Source of the DNA: Mycolicibacter senuensis
GTDB lineage: Bacteria; Actinomycetota; Actinomycetes; Mycobacteriales; Mycobacteriaceae
Assembly: GCF_002101885.1 (NCBI RefSeq)
Contig: NZ_LQPS01000031.1
Location: 62,001-126,000, forward strand
Length of the DNA: 64,000 bases
Direction of reading: 5' to 3'
Each line of letters starts with the position of its first letter. Position 1 is the first letter of the stretch. Below, piece after piece: positions 7,710-17,040 of this stretch. The translations under genes and the position numbers were made by a program. Under the pieces are notes generated by a model. That model saw nothing but the letters and a program-made list of their open reading frames with translations. It was not told the DNA's origin and ran no database searches.

Positions 7710-8888
7710 ATGACCACCGCGACCGCGGTAACGCTGCCCGACGTGGCGCCGGACCGGTTTGACCAGCAGCGCCCGTTCGGGGTGTATGTGCACGTCCCGT
7801 TCTGCTTCTCGCGCTGCGGGTACTGCGACTTCAACACCTACACACCGGCCGAACTGGGCGGGGCCAATCCGGACGCCTGGGTGGCGGCGCTGGCCAGGGA
7901 ACTGGAGCTGGCCGCCGCCCGGCTGGGCGGCCCGCGCGCCGACACCGTGTTCGTCGGCGGCGGCACACCCTCGCTGCTGGGCTCCGCGCGCCTGGCGGCG
8001 GTGCTCGATCATGTGCGGGAGCACTTCGGACTCTCCGACGACGCGGAGGTCACCACCGAGGCGAATCCCGAATCGACGTCGCCGGAGTTCTTCGAGTCGA
8101 TCCTGGCCGCCGGCTACACCCGGGTGTCGCTGGGCATGCAGTCGGTGTCGCCGCGGGTGCTGGCCACCCTGGACCGCATCCACTCGCCGGGCCGGCCGGT
8201 TGCCGCCGCGCGCGAGGCGAGCGCCGCCGGCTTCGAACACCTCAACATCGACTTGATCTACGGGACCCCGGGGGAGAGCGACGATGATCTGCTTCGCTCG
8301 GTGGACGCCGCGCTGGAGGCGGGGGCCGACCACGTCTCGGCCTACAGCCTGATCGTCGAGGACGGCACCGCACTGGCCCGCCGGGTGCGGTGCGGTGAAC
8401 TGCCCGTGCCCGACGACGACGTGATGGCGCATCGCTACGAGCTGGTCGACAGCCGGCTGCGGGCGGCCGGGATGGATTGGTACGAGGTGTCGAACTGGAG
8501 CCGGCCCGGAGCCGCCTGCCGGCACAATCTGGGCTACTGGAACGGCGGCCGATGGTGGGGCGCGGGTCCGGGCGCTCACGGCTACGACGGCATGCTGCGT
8601 TGCTGGAACGTCAAGCACCCCAACGCTTACGCGCAGCTGCTGGGGGAGATGACGCTGCCGATCGCGGGCTTCGAGGAGCTCTCCGAGGCCGATCGGCACA
8701 CCGAAGAGGTGATGCTGCGGCTACGCATGCGCGAGGGGTTGACGCCGGCGGTCCTGGACCCGGGCGAGCGCGAACGCGCCGAGTCCGCCGTCGGCGACGG
8801 CTTGCTGCGCGTCGACGGCGATCGGCTGGTGCTCACCGATCGCGGGCGACTGCTGGCCGATGCGGTGGTGCGTTCGCTGCTGGGGTAG
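7710..8888 (+). CDS. hemW: Radical SAM heme chaperone HemW-like (HemN family)
   Basis: A 392-residue radical SAM protein. The motif CFSRCGYCDF (C-x3-C-x2-C plus the extra aromatic/Asp typical of HemW/HemN) near residue 31 binds the SAM-coordinating [4Fe-4S] cluster; FVGGGTPSLL and the GMQSVSPRVL segment follow, and a HemN C-terminal domain (SNWSRPGAACRHNLGYWNGG) closes it. Length fits HemW (about 380-400) better than true coproporphyrinogen dehydrogenase (about 450). It is likely a heme-trafficking chaperone rather than an oxidase. It corresponds to Rv2388c. No good Shine-Dalgarno precedes the ATG; transcription may start close to it. Confidence 0.88.
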   Translation: MTTATAVTLPDVAPDRFDQQRPFGVYVHVPFCFSRCGYCDFNTYTPAELGGANPDAWVAALARELELAAARLGGPRADTVFVGGGTPSLLGSARLAAVLDHVREHFGLSDDAEVTTEANPESTSPEFFESILAAGYTRVSLGMQSVSPRVLATLDRIHSPGRPVAAAREASAAGFEHLNIDLIYGTPGESDDDLLRSVDAALEAGADHVSAYSLIVEDGTALARRVRCGELPVPDDDVMAHRYELVDSRLRAAGMDWYEVSNWSRPGAACRHNLGYWNGGRWWGAGPGAHGYDGMLRCWNVKHPNAYAQLLGEMTLPIAGFEELSEADRHTEEVMLRLRMREGLTPAVLDPGERERAESAVGDGLLRVDGDRLVLTDRGRLLADAVVRSLLG

Positions 8889-8908
8889 CCGCCGGGCCAA
8901 CCGACAGC

Positions 8909-9226
8909 TCAGCCGCTGAACCAGCCGCGCCCGCCGTCCCAGCTGCCGCAGATGCCGTTGAAGCAGCCGTGGCCGAAACCGCCCTGACCCGGGATGAAGC
9001 CACCGCAGCCCTGCCAGCCGGCGTCGTGGCCACAGCCACCCCCGCCGCCGTTGCCGTCGGGCCCACCGGAACCGTGTGGTTGGGCCACCACGGTCTGGAC
9101 GGTCGTGCCCGCCGGCACGGTCGTCAGCATCAGGCCGGTCGGGGCGACAGCGATCGCCACAGCGGCGCCGGCTACGAACATCGATCCCACGAACTTTCGA
9201 ATGCTTAGCATGTCTCCATATTCCAT
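8909..9226 (-). CDS. Small Gly/Cys-rich secreted protein, unknown function
   Basis: About 105 residues. A hydrophobic signal region (SMFVAGAAVAIAVAP) is followed by a short Thr/Val segment and then a glycine-rich, tryptophan- and cysteine-containing tail (GGGGGCGHDAGWQGCGG, GHGCFNGICGSWDGG) with four to five cysteines, suggesting disulfides outside the membrane. The start is uncertain: ATG 9226 (MEYGDMLSIRKF) or ATG 9211 (MLSIRKF), neither with an ideal ribosome site. It runs convergent with hemW, ending 20 bases after it. I do not recognise a defined family; similar Gly-rich small exported proteins are common in mycobacteria. Confidence 0.6.
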   Translation of the reverse strand: MEYGDMLSIRKFVGSMFVAGAAVAIAVAPTGLMLTTVPAGTTVQTVVAQPHGSGGPDGNGGGGGCGHDAGWQGCGGFIPGQGGFGHGCFNGICGSWDGGRGWFSG

Positions 9227-9628
9227 ACGGGCGTTCGCCTTGCCAACCGTTGTGTGAGGACCGATACCGAATCGTGAACGCCTGTAACACATCACCGCGC
9301 CAGGAGTGCAGCGGCGAGCGTCACGATCCGACGGGGCCGGACCGCGGGCCTCGGAGGCGGTGGATGGAGATCCCGATCTGCGGGGTGTTCGGGTCCGGGA
9401 TCGGCATGGACCAGTCCGGCGACCGGCTGCGTATCAAGGACTGGACCCCGGTGCTTCCGGAGTCGGAACTGCCGGCGGACCAGCGGCTCAAGCGGGTCGA
9501 GGTCGACGGCGTCGGAGTGGTGGTGTGCCGCGACGGCGACAAGGTGGCGGCCTTCGCCGGCCTGTGCCCGCACCTGGCCGCGCCGATGCAGGACGGCTGG
9601 CTCGACCGCGGCCACGTCGTCTGACCGT

Positions 9629-9653
9629 GGCACGGCTCGCAGTTCGACGTGCC
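9629..9653 (+). other. SECIS-like hairpin just after the Rieske TGA
   Basis: GGCACG (9629-9634) pairs with CGTGCC (9648-9653); inside, TCG (9637-9639) pairs with CGA (9645-9647), leaving the 5-nt loop CAGTT and a 2-nt bulge. The apical loop begins 15 nt after the TGA and contains a G, roughly as in bacterial SECIS elements. In GC-rich DNA such hairpins also arise by chance, so this is only suggestive. Confidence 0.25.
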
Positions 9654-9719
9654 GACCGGCGAAGTGGTGCGCGGACCGGCCGCCTCTCCGTTGCCGTGCT
9701 ACCAGGCGCGGCTACGTGA

Positions 9720-10088
<369 letters not shown>

Positions 10089-10132
10089 CGGGCCCGTACC
10101 GTCGCGACATCGCGTTCCGGGCCAGGCGAGGG

Positions 10133-13100
10133 CTACGCGAGCAGTTCGAGGATCTTTTTCGTCACCGCCGCCGCCGTCGGATGCTCCCACAGCAGCGTCG
10201 GCGAGAGCGTCAGCCCGATCTGCTTTTCCAATCGACGTCGCACGGCGACGGTCATGATCGAGTCGACGCCCATTTCGATCAACGGAAGATGGGGGTCTAC
10301 GCCGTCCTCGGGTAGACCGATTTGGCCCGCTATCGCGGCGAATACCCGTTCCGCCACCCAATCGGAGGCCTCGGCGGGATCCTCGGGCAAGCCCGCCTGC
10401 ACCGGATCGTGCGATTCGACGACGTCGGTTTCGGCGGGAGCGATGTCGGCAAGCATGGCCACCGACGCCGCGAGCGGTGTGACCGGCAGGACGACAGCGT
10501 TGGCTTGGTCATCGCGCATCGCCAGGTCCAGGGCCCACATCGCATCGTCGGCGGTGACGGTTTGCATGCCCATGGACTCCAGCTGCGCGGCAACGTACTC
10601 CGAGGTCGACCCCATCCCCAGACCGCGCCACGCCGTCCACGCGACGCTGATGGTTCGGTCACCGAGGTTGCGGCGTTGCCGGGCGAACGCATCCAGAAAC
10701 GCATTTCCGCACGCGTAGGCGCCCTGACCCGGAAATCCGGTGAGATAGCCACATGACGAGAACAGCAGCATCCAGTTCAGCGTCCCCGGCGGGAACACTT
10801 CATCGAGCACCCGTGCGCCGGTGACTTTTGCGTGCATGGAAGCGTCGACCTGCGCAAGCGTGGTGTCGGCCAGCAGTGCCCCGGTCTCGATACCGGCGGC
10901 ATGCACGACACCGAGCACCGGCGGCAGATCCCGCAACGCGTGTTGCAGCGCCGCCGCGGCCCCGGCCGCGCCGATGTCGATGGCGGCCACCCGCACGAAC
11001 ACCCCGCGTTCCTCCAGCGATCGGACCGTCTGGGCCAACCCCGCGTTGGTCGGGGCAGCTGCGAGTGCCCTGTCCGGCATTCCCGAACGCGACACGAGCA
11101 CCAGGCGCCTGGCACCGAGATCGGCCAACCGGTGGGCCATCTGCTGTCCGAGCGCGCCGGTACCCCCGGTGATCAGGTAGGTGCCCCCCGGTGAGCAATG
11201 CATCGGTGCACCGACGCACGGCGCGGGGGCCAGGCGCGCGGTGTAGGCGATGCCGTCGCGCACCACTACCACCCCGTGCCCGGTCAGGGAACTCAGCGCG
11301 GGAACGGGCAGCCCGGGCTCGGACAGGTCGTCGGAAAGGTCTAAGACTCCGCCCCAGAGCTGGGGGTGTTCGGCAGCGGCCACCCGGGACAGACCCCATA
11401 GCGGCGCCTGTTCGATATCGGTGCCTTCATGGACATTTCGGGTCAGCACCCACAGCCGTGCCCTGGAGTCGTGTCCTGCCAGGTGTTTCAGTGTCTGCAG
11501 GACCAAGTCGATGGACACGCTCGGCTCCGTCCGCGGCTCGGTCAGCACCAGGACGACGGCACCGGAACCCGGGCTCGCATCGCCGGACGGCAACTCCGCA
11601 GGGTCTGCAACGCTGCGGGTCGGCACGCCGGCAGCGGCCAGGTCGCGGGTACACCATGCCCGTGTTTCGGCGGTGCCGCCGATCAGGGTGACGTGGTCGG
11701 GGCGATCGGTGTCGCGCCACGGTGTGGGGTGCCACGCCAATCTGTGGACCAGCCGGCTGGATTCACGTTCTCCGGACCGCTCGAGATCTTCGAAGGTCAA
11801 TCCGGTCAGCGAGACCAAAACCGTGCCGGTGAGATCGGTGATCACGACGTCGGTGATCGCTCCTGCTGCGCGGCGGCGCGCGTGGAGCAGGGCCTCGCCG
11901 CGAGGCGGGCCGTGCACCGCCACCCGCTCGATACGCGCGGGCATTTTGAGGCGTCCGGGCTCGCTGAAGAGGACCGACGCCGTCGACGTCGCGGCATCGA
12001 GAAGTCCTGCCCAGCTCATCGGAGTCGACCCGTCCGGCTCGGCGTTGACCCGCGCCAGCAATTCGCCTTCGCCGCAACGTAGTTCCAGGATCTCCCACTC
12101 GAACCCCATGGCGGCGACACCGAGCGATTCCAGGCTGTCGGTGACATGGGTCGAAGGCAGCACGTCCGTGCAACGGCGTTGCGCGGCCGGTAGTTCGAAG
12201 GCCGGCGCCGCGGCGTCGTTGTTGACCTCGGCCACCGCGGTGCAATGGGTCAGCCAGCTGCCCTCGGTCGGCGCATCGTCTGAATCCACGATGCGTGAGG
12301 CCAGGCTCAGGCGGTGCTCCTGCAGCACCACCTGGAGGTCGCGGGTCCGCCCGGGGGCGACCGGCGTACGCAGTCGCACATCTGCCAAACCCGTTGTGGC
12401 GGCGGTCAGCATCGTGTTCAGCAGCACGGCGGCGGGAACGATCTCGGTGCCTTGCACGGGGTGATCGCCGGGGTAGGGCCGGTTGGACATATCCAGTCGG
12501 GTCTGCCAGATGCGGGTGGGAACGGCACCGGCGACATCCACCTGGCCACCCAGGAGGGTGTGGGCGTCGACGTCGTGAATCCCGCTGCCGGCCGGTGGCG
12601 GTGTCGGAGTGCGCCAGAAGTGCTGATGCTGCCATTGGGTGACCGGCAGGTTGTCGCTCCAGGGGGAGGCGGCCGTGACACCGTGCGGGAACGGCGCCCC
12701 GTGGCAGTACAGCGAGGCCAGCGCCTGGGTGACTGCACGCAGCTGGGGCTGCTGACGCCGGAGGGTGGGAACCACGCCGTGCTCGTCAATCCCGATGTGT
12801 GACAACGTTTCGGCAATCGAGTGCGAGACCACCGGATGGGCTGATAGCTCCAGAAACAGCCGGTGCCCGTCCTCCGCGGCGGCGATGACGGCCTCAGCGA
12901 ATCGCACTTGACCACGCAGGTTGGCCACCCAATAGCGCGAGTCGCGGGGTGCCGTCGAGCGGGGATCGGCCAACGCGGTCGTGTACAGCGGGACGGCAGG
13001 TTCGGCTGCCGGTGGGAGGCCTGCGGTGAGTCGGGCAAGGTCGTGGGTAAGTGCGTCCATCTGCGGGCTGTGGAAGGCCACGTCGGTGTTGACCCGACGC

Positions 13101-15289
13101 GCCGAAATGCCGTCGTCCGAACAGTGTCGGCAGAGCTCATCGATTGCCTCGACGGTGCCCGAGACGACCGTGGACTCAGGTGTGGCGCTGATTGCCGCGA
13201 CCACGTCGCTGCGCCGGCACAGCCGCCGTTGTGCCTCCTCGAGTGAGAGCCCCACCAGCGCCATCGCCCCGCGTCCGGCGACGTGTCTGAAACCGCGCGC
13301 CCGGTAGCACGCCACTTTGGCTCCCTGAGCCAAGTCGAGAACACCGGCTGCCACGCATGCGGCGACTTCGCCGACCGAATGACCGATGACGGCTGCGGGA
13401 GTGACGCCGCGGTCGGCCAGCAATGCGGCGAGCCCGGCTTGAATCGCGAAGGTCAGCGCCTGCACCCGATCGGTGGCGCCCAGTTCACCGGTGCTCAGCG
13501 CCTCGCGGGCGGAGAATCCCAACTCGGCTTGAAACACCGGATCGATTTCGTCGATGACCGCGGCGAAGGCAGGCTCATTTGCCAGGAGTTCGCTGCCCAT
13601 GCCTTCCCATTGCGATCCGTGGCCGGAGAAGACCCAGACAGCGCCGCCGGACGCGCCGGGAAGGACCGTGCCGGTGACCACGGCAGGTTGGTGCACGTCG
13701 TTTGCCAGTGCGTCCAGGCCGGCCACCAGTTCCTCGCAACTGTCGGCGAGTACCGCCGCGCGGTCCCGTTCGTGCGAGCGTCGGGTCCACAGTGTCGCCG
13801 CCACCTGATCGACCGAGCAGTCGCGGGCTCGCAGCTGGCCGGCCAATGCATCGGCCTGGCGAGCGAGTCGAGCGTGGGAGCGCGCCGAGATCGGAACGAC
13901 GACAGGAACGGCAGTCTGCTCCGCGGCGTCTCGGAGATGCGAGGCGGGCTGCAGCGGCGCTTCTTCGAGCAGGATATGGGCGATGGTGCCGCCATAGCCG
14001 TAGCTGCACACCGCTGCGCGGCGCCGGCTGTCCTGCTGTCGGGGCCAGGCTTCGACCGCGGTGGCGACGCGCAGGCCGCTGTCCGCCCAGTCGATGGCCG
14101 TCGTGAGTTTGCTGATCCCCGCTGTTGGCGGGATCGTCTCCTGATGGAGCGCCAGCGCCGCCTTGATGAGACCGACCACCCCCGCGCCGCCTTCGAGGTG
14201 ACCCGTATTGGGCTTCACCGATCCGACCAGGCAGGGCGCGTTCGGGGGGCGTCCGGCGCCGTATACCGCTGCAAGAGCGGCCAGTTCAACCCGATCGCCG
14301 ACCGGTGTACCGGTCCCGTGCGCCTCGACGAAGTCCACGCTGGTGGGGTCGATGTCGGCGGATGCGCAGGCAAGCCGGAACAAATCTTCCTGCGCCCTAC
14401 CGTTGGGCGACATGATGCCCGGCGTGTTGCCGTCATGGGCGACAGCGCCACCACGGACCACGGCCAGCACCGGGTTTCCGTCCCGCCGGGCGTCGCCGAG
14501 ACGCTTGAGGACCACCACGGCGGCGCCTTCTCCGCGGCCGTAGCCGTCGGCGGTCATGTCGAAGGTTTTGGACCGACCGTCCGGTGCGGTGGCGCCGGCC
14601 TGGTCGAGTACCCGGGTCAAACCGGGCCCGATCAGCGCGCTCACTCCGCCTGCCAGCGCAAGCGACGTCTCGCCGGTGCGCAGTTGCTGGCACGCTTGAT
14701 GCACGGCCACCAACGACGCGGCGCACGCCGCGTCGAGGGCGACACTGGCGCCACGAAGATCCAGCAGATGTGAGACCCGGTTGGCGACTCCGCACAGCGC
14801 TGTTCCGATTCCGGACCAGGCCTCGATACCGGGCAGGTCCTCCATGATCAACTTGCCGTAGTCGTCGGCGTTGACGCCCATCAACACCGCGGTGTCACTG
14901 CCCGCCAACGACCGGGGCGCTATCCCGGCGTGCTCGAGTGCCTCCCAGCACACTTCGACTGCCAGACGCTGCTGCGGATCCATCAATTCGGCCTCGCGGG
15001 GGGCGACGCCGAAGAATTCCGCGTCGAAGCCGGCCAGATCGTCCAAGAAGGTGCCCCACGGTGTGGTGGCTCGCAGCACCGCGGCGTTTCGCGGGTCACG
15101 CCGCAGATACGGCTCCCACCGTTCGGAAGGGACCTGCCGCACCGCACTGCGGCCGTCGAGCAGAAAGGCCCACAAGTCCGTCGGTGTGGTGATGTCCCCG
15201 GCCAGCCGGCATCCGATGCCGACGATGGCGATGGGTTCGGCAGTGTCGTTGGAGGGGGTGGCGTGCCGGTGGGTGGCGTGCGTCGTCAT
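10133..15289 (-). CDS. Iterative type I PKS, 6-methylsalicylate synthase type (KS-AT-DH-KR-ACP)
   Basis: A 1,718-residue single-module synthase. KS about 17-440 with active Cys near 189 in LDAACAASL, plus EAHGTGT and KPNTGHLEG; AT about 545-850 with GHSVGE (Ser near 637) and VAFHS, a malonyl-type signature; DH/thiohydrolase-like domain about 905-1150 with HPVQGTEIVP (His near 942); KR about 1370-1540 with GGTGALG and Tyr near 1524 in GAYACGN; ACP with GVDSIM (Ser near 1676). There is no ER or TE. This order and length match 6-methylsalicylate/orsellinate-type bacterial iterative PKSs, which make the aromatic acid from acetyl- and malonyl-CoA. It overlaps mbtA by 4 bases (ATGA), so it is co-expressed with the aryl-AMP ligase and is predicted to supply its substrate in place of MbtI. 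Confidence 0.9.
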   Translation of the reverse strand: MTTHATHRHATPSNDTAEPIAIVGIGCRLAGDITTPTDLWAFLLDGRSAVRQVPSERWEPYLRRDPRNAAVLRATTPWGTFLDDLAGFDAEFFGVAPREAELMDPQQRLAVEVCWEALEHAGIAPRSLAGSDTAVLMGVNADDYGKLIMEDLPGIEAWSGIGTALCGVANRVSHLLDLRGASVALDAACAASLVAVHQACQQLRTGETSLALAGGVSALIGPGLTRVLDQAGATAPDGRSKTFDMTADGYGRGEGAAVVVLKRLGDARRDGNPVLAVVRGGAVAHDGNTPGIMSPNGRAQEDLFRLACASADIDPTSVDFVEAHGTGTPVGDRVELAALAAVYGAGRPPNAPCLVGSVKPNTGHLEGGAGVVGLIKAALALHQETIPPTAGISKLTTAIDWADSGLRVATAVEAWPRQQDSRRRAAVCSYGYGGTIAHILLEEAPLQPASHLRDAAEQTAVPVVVPISARSHARLARQADALAGQLRARDCSVDQVAATLWTRRSHERDRAAVLADSCEELVAGLDALANDVHQPAVVTGTVLPGASGGAVWVFSGHGSQWEGMGSELLANEPAFAAVIDEIDPVFQAELGFSAREALSTGELGATDRVQALTFAIQAGLAALLADRGVTPAAVIGHSVGEVAACVAAGVLDLAQGAKVACYRARGFRHVAGRGAMALVGLSLEEAQRRLCRRSDVVAAISATPESTVVSGTVEAIDELCRHCSDDGISARRVNTDVAFHSPQMDALTHDLARLTAGLPPAAEPAVPLYTTALADPRSTAPRDSRYWVANLRGQVRFAEAVIAAAEDGHRLFLELSAHPVVSHSIAETLSHIGIDEHGVVPTLRRQQPQLRAVTQALASLYCHGAPFPHGVTAASPWSDNLPVTQWQHQHFWRTPTPPPAGSGIHDVDAHTLLGGQVDVAGAVPTRIWQTRLDMSNRPYPGDHPVQGTEIVPAAVLLNTMLTAATTGLADVRLRTPVAPGRTRDLQVVLQEHRLSLASRIVDSDDAPTEGSWLTHCTAVAEVNNDAAAPAFELPAAQRRCTDVLPSTHVTDSLESLGVAAMGFEWEILELRCGEGELLARVNAEPDGSTPMSWAGLLDAATSTASVLFSEPGRLKMPARIERVAVHGPPRGEALLHARRRAAGAITDVVITDLTGTVLVSLTGLTFEDLERSGERESSRLVHRLAWHPTPWRDTDRPDHVTLIGGTAETRAWCTRDLAAAGVPTRSVADPAELPSGDASPGSGAVVLVLTEPRTEPSVSIDLVLQTLKHLAGHDSRARLWVLTRNVHEGTDIEQAPLWGLSRVAAAEHPQLWGGVLDLSDDLSEPGLPVPALSSLTGHGVVVVRDGIAYTARLAPAPCVGAPMHCSPGGTYLITGGTGALGQQMAHRLADLGARRLVLVSRSGMPDRALAAAPTNAGLAQTVRSLEERGVFVRVAAIDIGAAGAAAALQHALRDLPPVLGVVHAAGIETGALLADTTLAQVDASMHAKVTGARVLDEVFPPGTLNWMLLFSSCGYLTGFPGQGAYACGNAFLDAFARQRRNLGDRTISVAWTAWRGLGMGSTSEYVAAQLESMGMQTVTADDAMWALDLAMRDDQANAVVLPVTPLAASVAMLADIAPAETDVVESHDPVQAGLPEDPAEASDWVAERVFAAIAGQIGLPEDGVDPHLPLIEMGVDSIMTVAVRRRLEKQIGLTLSPTLLWEHPTAAAVTKKILELLA

Positions 15290-16938
15290 CTGCTGCCCAC
15301 TCGGGCGACGATCTGCTTCTTGTCCACTTTCCCGACGGCGGTGATGGGCAGCGACGACATCGCAACGAGCATGTCCGGGCGCGAATGGGCAGAAACCCCA
15401 CGCTGGTCCAAGTAGGAGTTGAGTTCGGCGAGGTCAATCTGTTCGCCGTTGAAGATCACTGCAGCGCAGATTTTTTCACCCAGAAAATTATCTGGCAGCG
15501 CGATCGCGGCAGCAGCCGAGACGGCCGGGTGGGTAAGGATGTGCTCCTCGATGTCGGACGCCGAAACAGTCTCGCCGCCACGGTGAATCACATCCTTAAT
15601 GCGGCCGGTGACTTCGACATTGCCGGCGAGCGGACCGTCGGCAAAAATCCGCACCTGGTCTCCGGTCCGGAAGAATCCGTCCGGACTGAACGACCGCGCA
15701 TTGGCCTGCTCCGCCCGGTAATAGCCGTTCAGCGTGTACGGTCCGCGGACCAGCAGTTCGCCTTCCTCGCCCGGCGCCACGTCGTCGCCGTTGTCGTCGA
15801 CGACTCGCAGTTCGTCGTGCGGTGACATCGGCCGCCCCTGCGTCTGTTCGATGATCTCGATGGGATCACCGGGGCGAGTGAAATTCAGCATCCCCTCGGC
15901 CATTCCGAAAATCTGCTGCAGACCCGGCCCCAGGGTCTCTCGGAGATAGCGGGCTTCGTCGGGTGCCATCCGTGATCCACCCACTTGCAGCAATCGCAGT
16001 GCTGTCGGCGGGTTCGGCTCCCAATCGCAGGCCTGTGCCCACAATTTCGCCAGGGCGTTGACCAACCCGGTAGCGGTCACACCGTGCCGGTGGATCAGCG
16101 CAAAAGCGGCTTCAGGACTGGGGTCGGCGGTGAACACAGTGGCGGCGCCCACCGTCATCGCGCCCAACATGCCCGGGCATCCCAGCGGAAAGTTGTGACC
16201 GGCTGGCAGTGCCACCAGGTAGACGTCGTCTCCGGTCAGTTCGCACGCCTGAGCGCAGGCTGTCGCGTTGTAGACGTAGTCGTCATGGGTGCGGGGAATG
16301 AGCTTGGGCATGCCGGTCGTGCCGCCCGATACCAGCAGCAGAGCCGGCGTGGTGGTGTCGACATCGGCGCGCTGGACGGCGGGGACCGTGCATTGGGCGA
16401 CCGTCGACCACGCAGTGAACGGCCCGGGATCGCCATCGACGATGACGTGCTGCAGACTCGGGCGGCCCTCGGTAACACGCGCGGCGAGTTCGCGGTAGTC
16501 GAAACCGCCTGCACGGTCGGCGATTATCAGTGCAACCGCGGCACTGACGTCGGCGAAGTGGCCGAGCTCGGCGGCACGGTGACCCGGCAAGCACATCACC
16601 GGGACGGCGCCGGCCCGCAGGACGCCGAAGAACGCCAGCGCGAATTGCGTCGAGTTCGGAAGCTGAAGCAATACGCGGTCGCCCGCAGCGATGCCGAGCC
16701 GCGCCAGGCCTGCCGCGAATCGGTCAGCAGCCGAATCGAGTTCGGCAAAGGAATAACTGCGGTTCGGATCGATGACGCCGGGCCGCCGGGGCCAGTTGCT
16801 CGCCGCTTCGGTGAGGATCGAGTCCAAGGTGCGTCCGGTCCAGTAACCCGCTCGTCGATAATCGGTGGCGCGGTCCGCCGGGAAGGGCGCGAAGCCGGCG
16901 AGGAGTCCGTTGGGTTCGGGCTGGGGCACAGCACTCAT
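15286..16938 (-). CDS. mbtA: Aryl (salicyl/6-methylsalicyl)-AMP ligase MbtA
   Basis: About 550 residues; activates the aryl acid as AMP ester and loads it on the MbtB aryl carrier. The N-terminus (FAPFPADRATDYRRAGYWTGRTLDS) and the AMP-binding core SGGTTGMPK (near 206), GHNFPLGCPGMLGAMTVGA, QVGGSRMAPDEAR, GRIKDVIHRGGE and the terminal VGKVDKK lysine are those of MbtA/EntE/DhbE ligases. Start: ATG 16938 (MSAVPQPEPNG) aligns with remembered M. tuberculosis MbtA; a TTG at 16962 is possible. Compared with my memory of that protein, the aryl pocket segment reads HNFPLGCPG instead of HNFPLACPG. Transcribed divergently from mbtB across an IdeR-like box and followed in the same operon by the 6-MSA-type PKS. 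Confidence 0.93.
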   Translation of the reverse strand: MSAVPQPEPNGLLAGFAPFPADRATDYRRAGYWTGRTLDSILTEAASNWPRRPGVIDPNRSYSFAELDSAADRFAAGLARLGIAAGDRVLLQLPNSTQFALAFFGVLRAGAVPVMCLPGHRAAELGHFADVSAAVALIIADRAGGFDYRELAARVTEGRPSLQHVIVDGDPGPFTAWSTVAQCTVPAVQRADVDTTTPALLLVSGGTTGMPKLIPRTHDDYVYNATACAQACELTGDDVYLVALPAGHNFPLGCPGMLGAMTVGAATVFTADPSPEAAFALIHRHGVTATGLVNALAKLWAQACDWEPNPPTALRLLQVGGSRMAPDEARYLRETLGPGLQQIFGMAEGMLNFTRPGDPIEIIEQTQGRPMSPHDELRVVDDNGDDVAPGEEGELLVRGPYTLNGYYRAEQANARSFSPDGFFRTGDQVRIFADGPLAGNVEVTGRIKDVIHRGGETVSASDIEEHILTHPAVSAAAAIALPDNFLGEKICAAVIFNGEQIDLAELNSYLDQRGVSAHSRPDMLVAMSSLPITAVGKVDKKQIVARVGSR

Positions 16939-17002
16939 CCAGTCGAACCACCCCTCGGTCAATCATGGTGGTGTGCGACCGACCCCCATGAGATAGCCTT
17001 CG

Positions 17003-17021
17003 TAAAGTTAGGCCATCCTAT
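17003..17021. promoter_or_regulatory. IdeR-like iron box in the mbtA-mbtB divergent promoter
   Basis: TAAAGTTAGGCCATCCTAT matches TWAGGTWAGSCTWACCTWA at 15 of 19 positions by eye. It lies between the divergent starts of mbtA (16938) and mbtB (17041) and can control both the 6-MSAS/mbtA operon and mbtB. Confidence 0.72.
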
Positions 17022-17040
17022 ACTAACTTAAGGAGACGTC

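Noticed and set aside
13283..14773. 496-codon plus-strand frame opposite the PKS
   Set aside because: No family resemblance and composition typical of antisense reading of GC-rich coding DNA.
16939..16962. TTG start for mbtA giving an 8-residue extension
   Set aside because: ATG 16938 gives the N-terminus that best aligns with remembered MbtA; kept only as an alternative.
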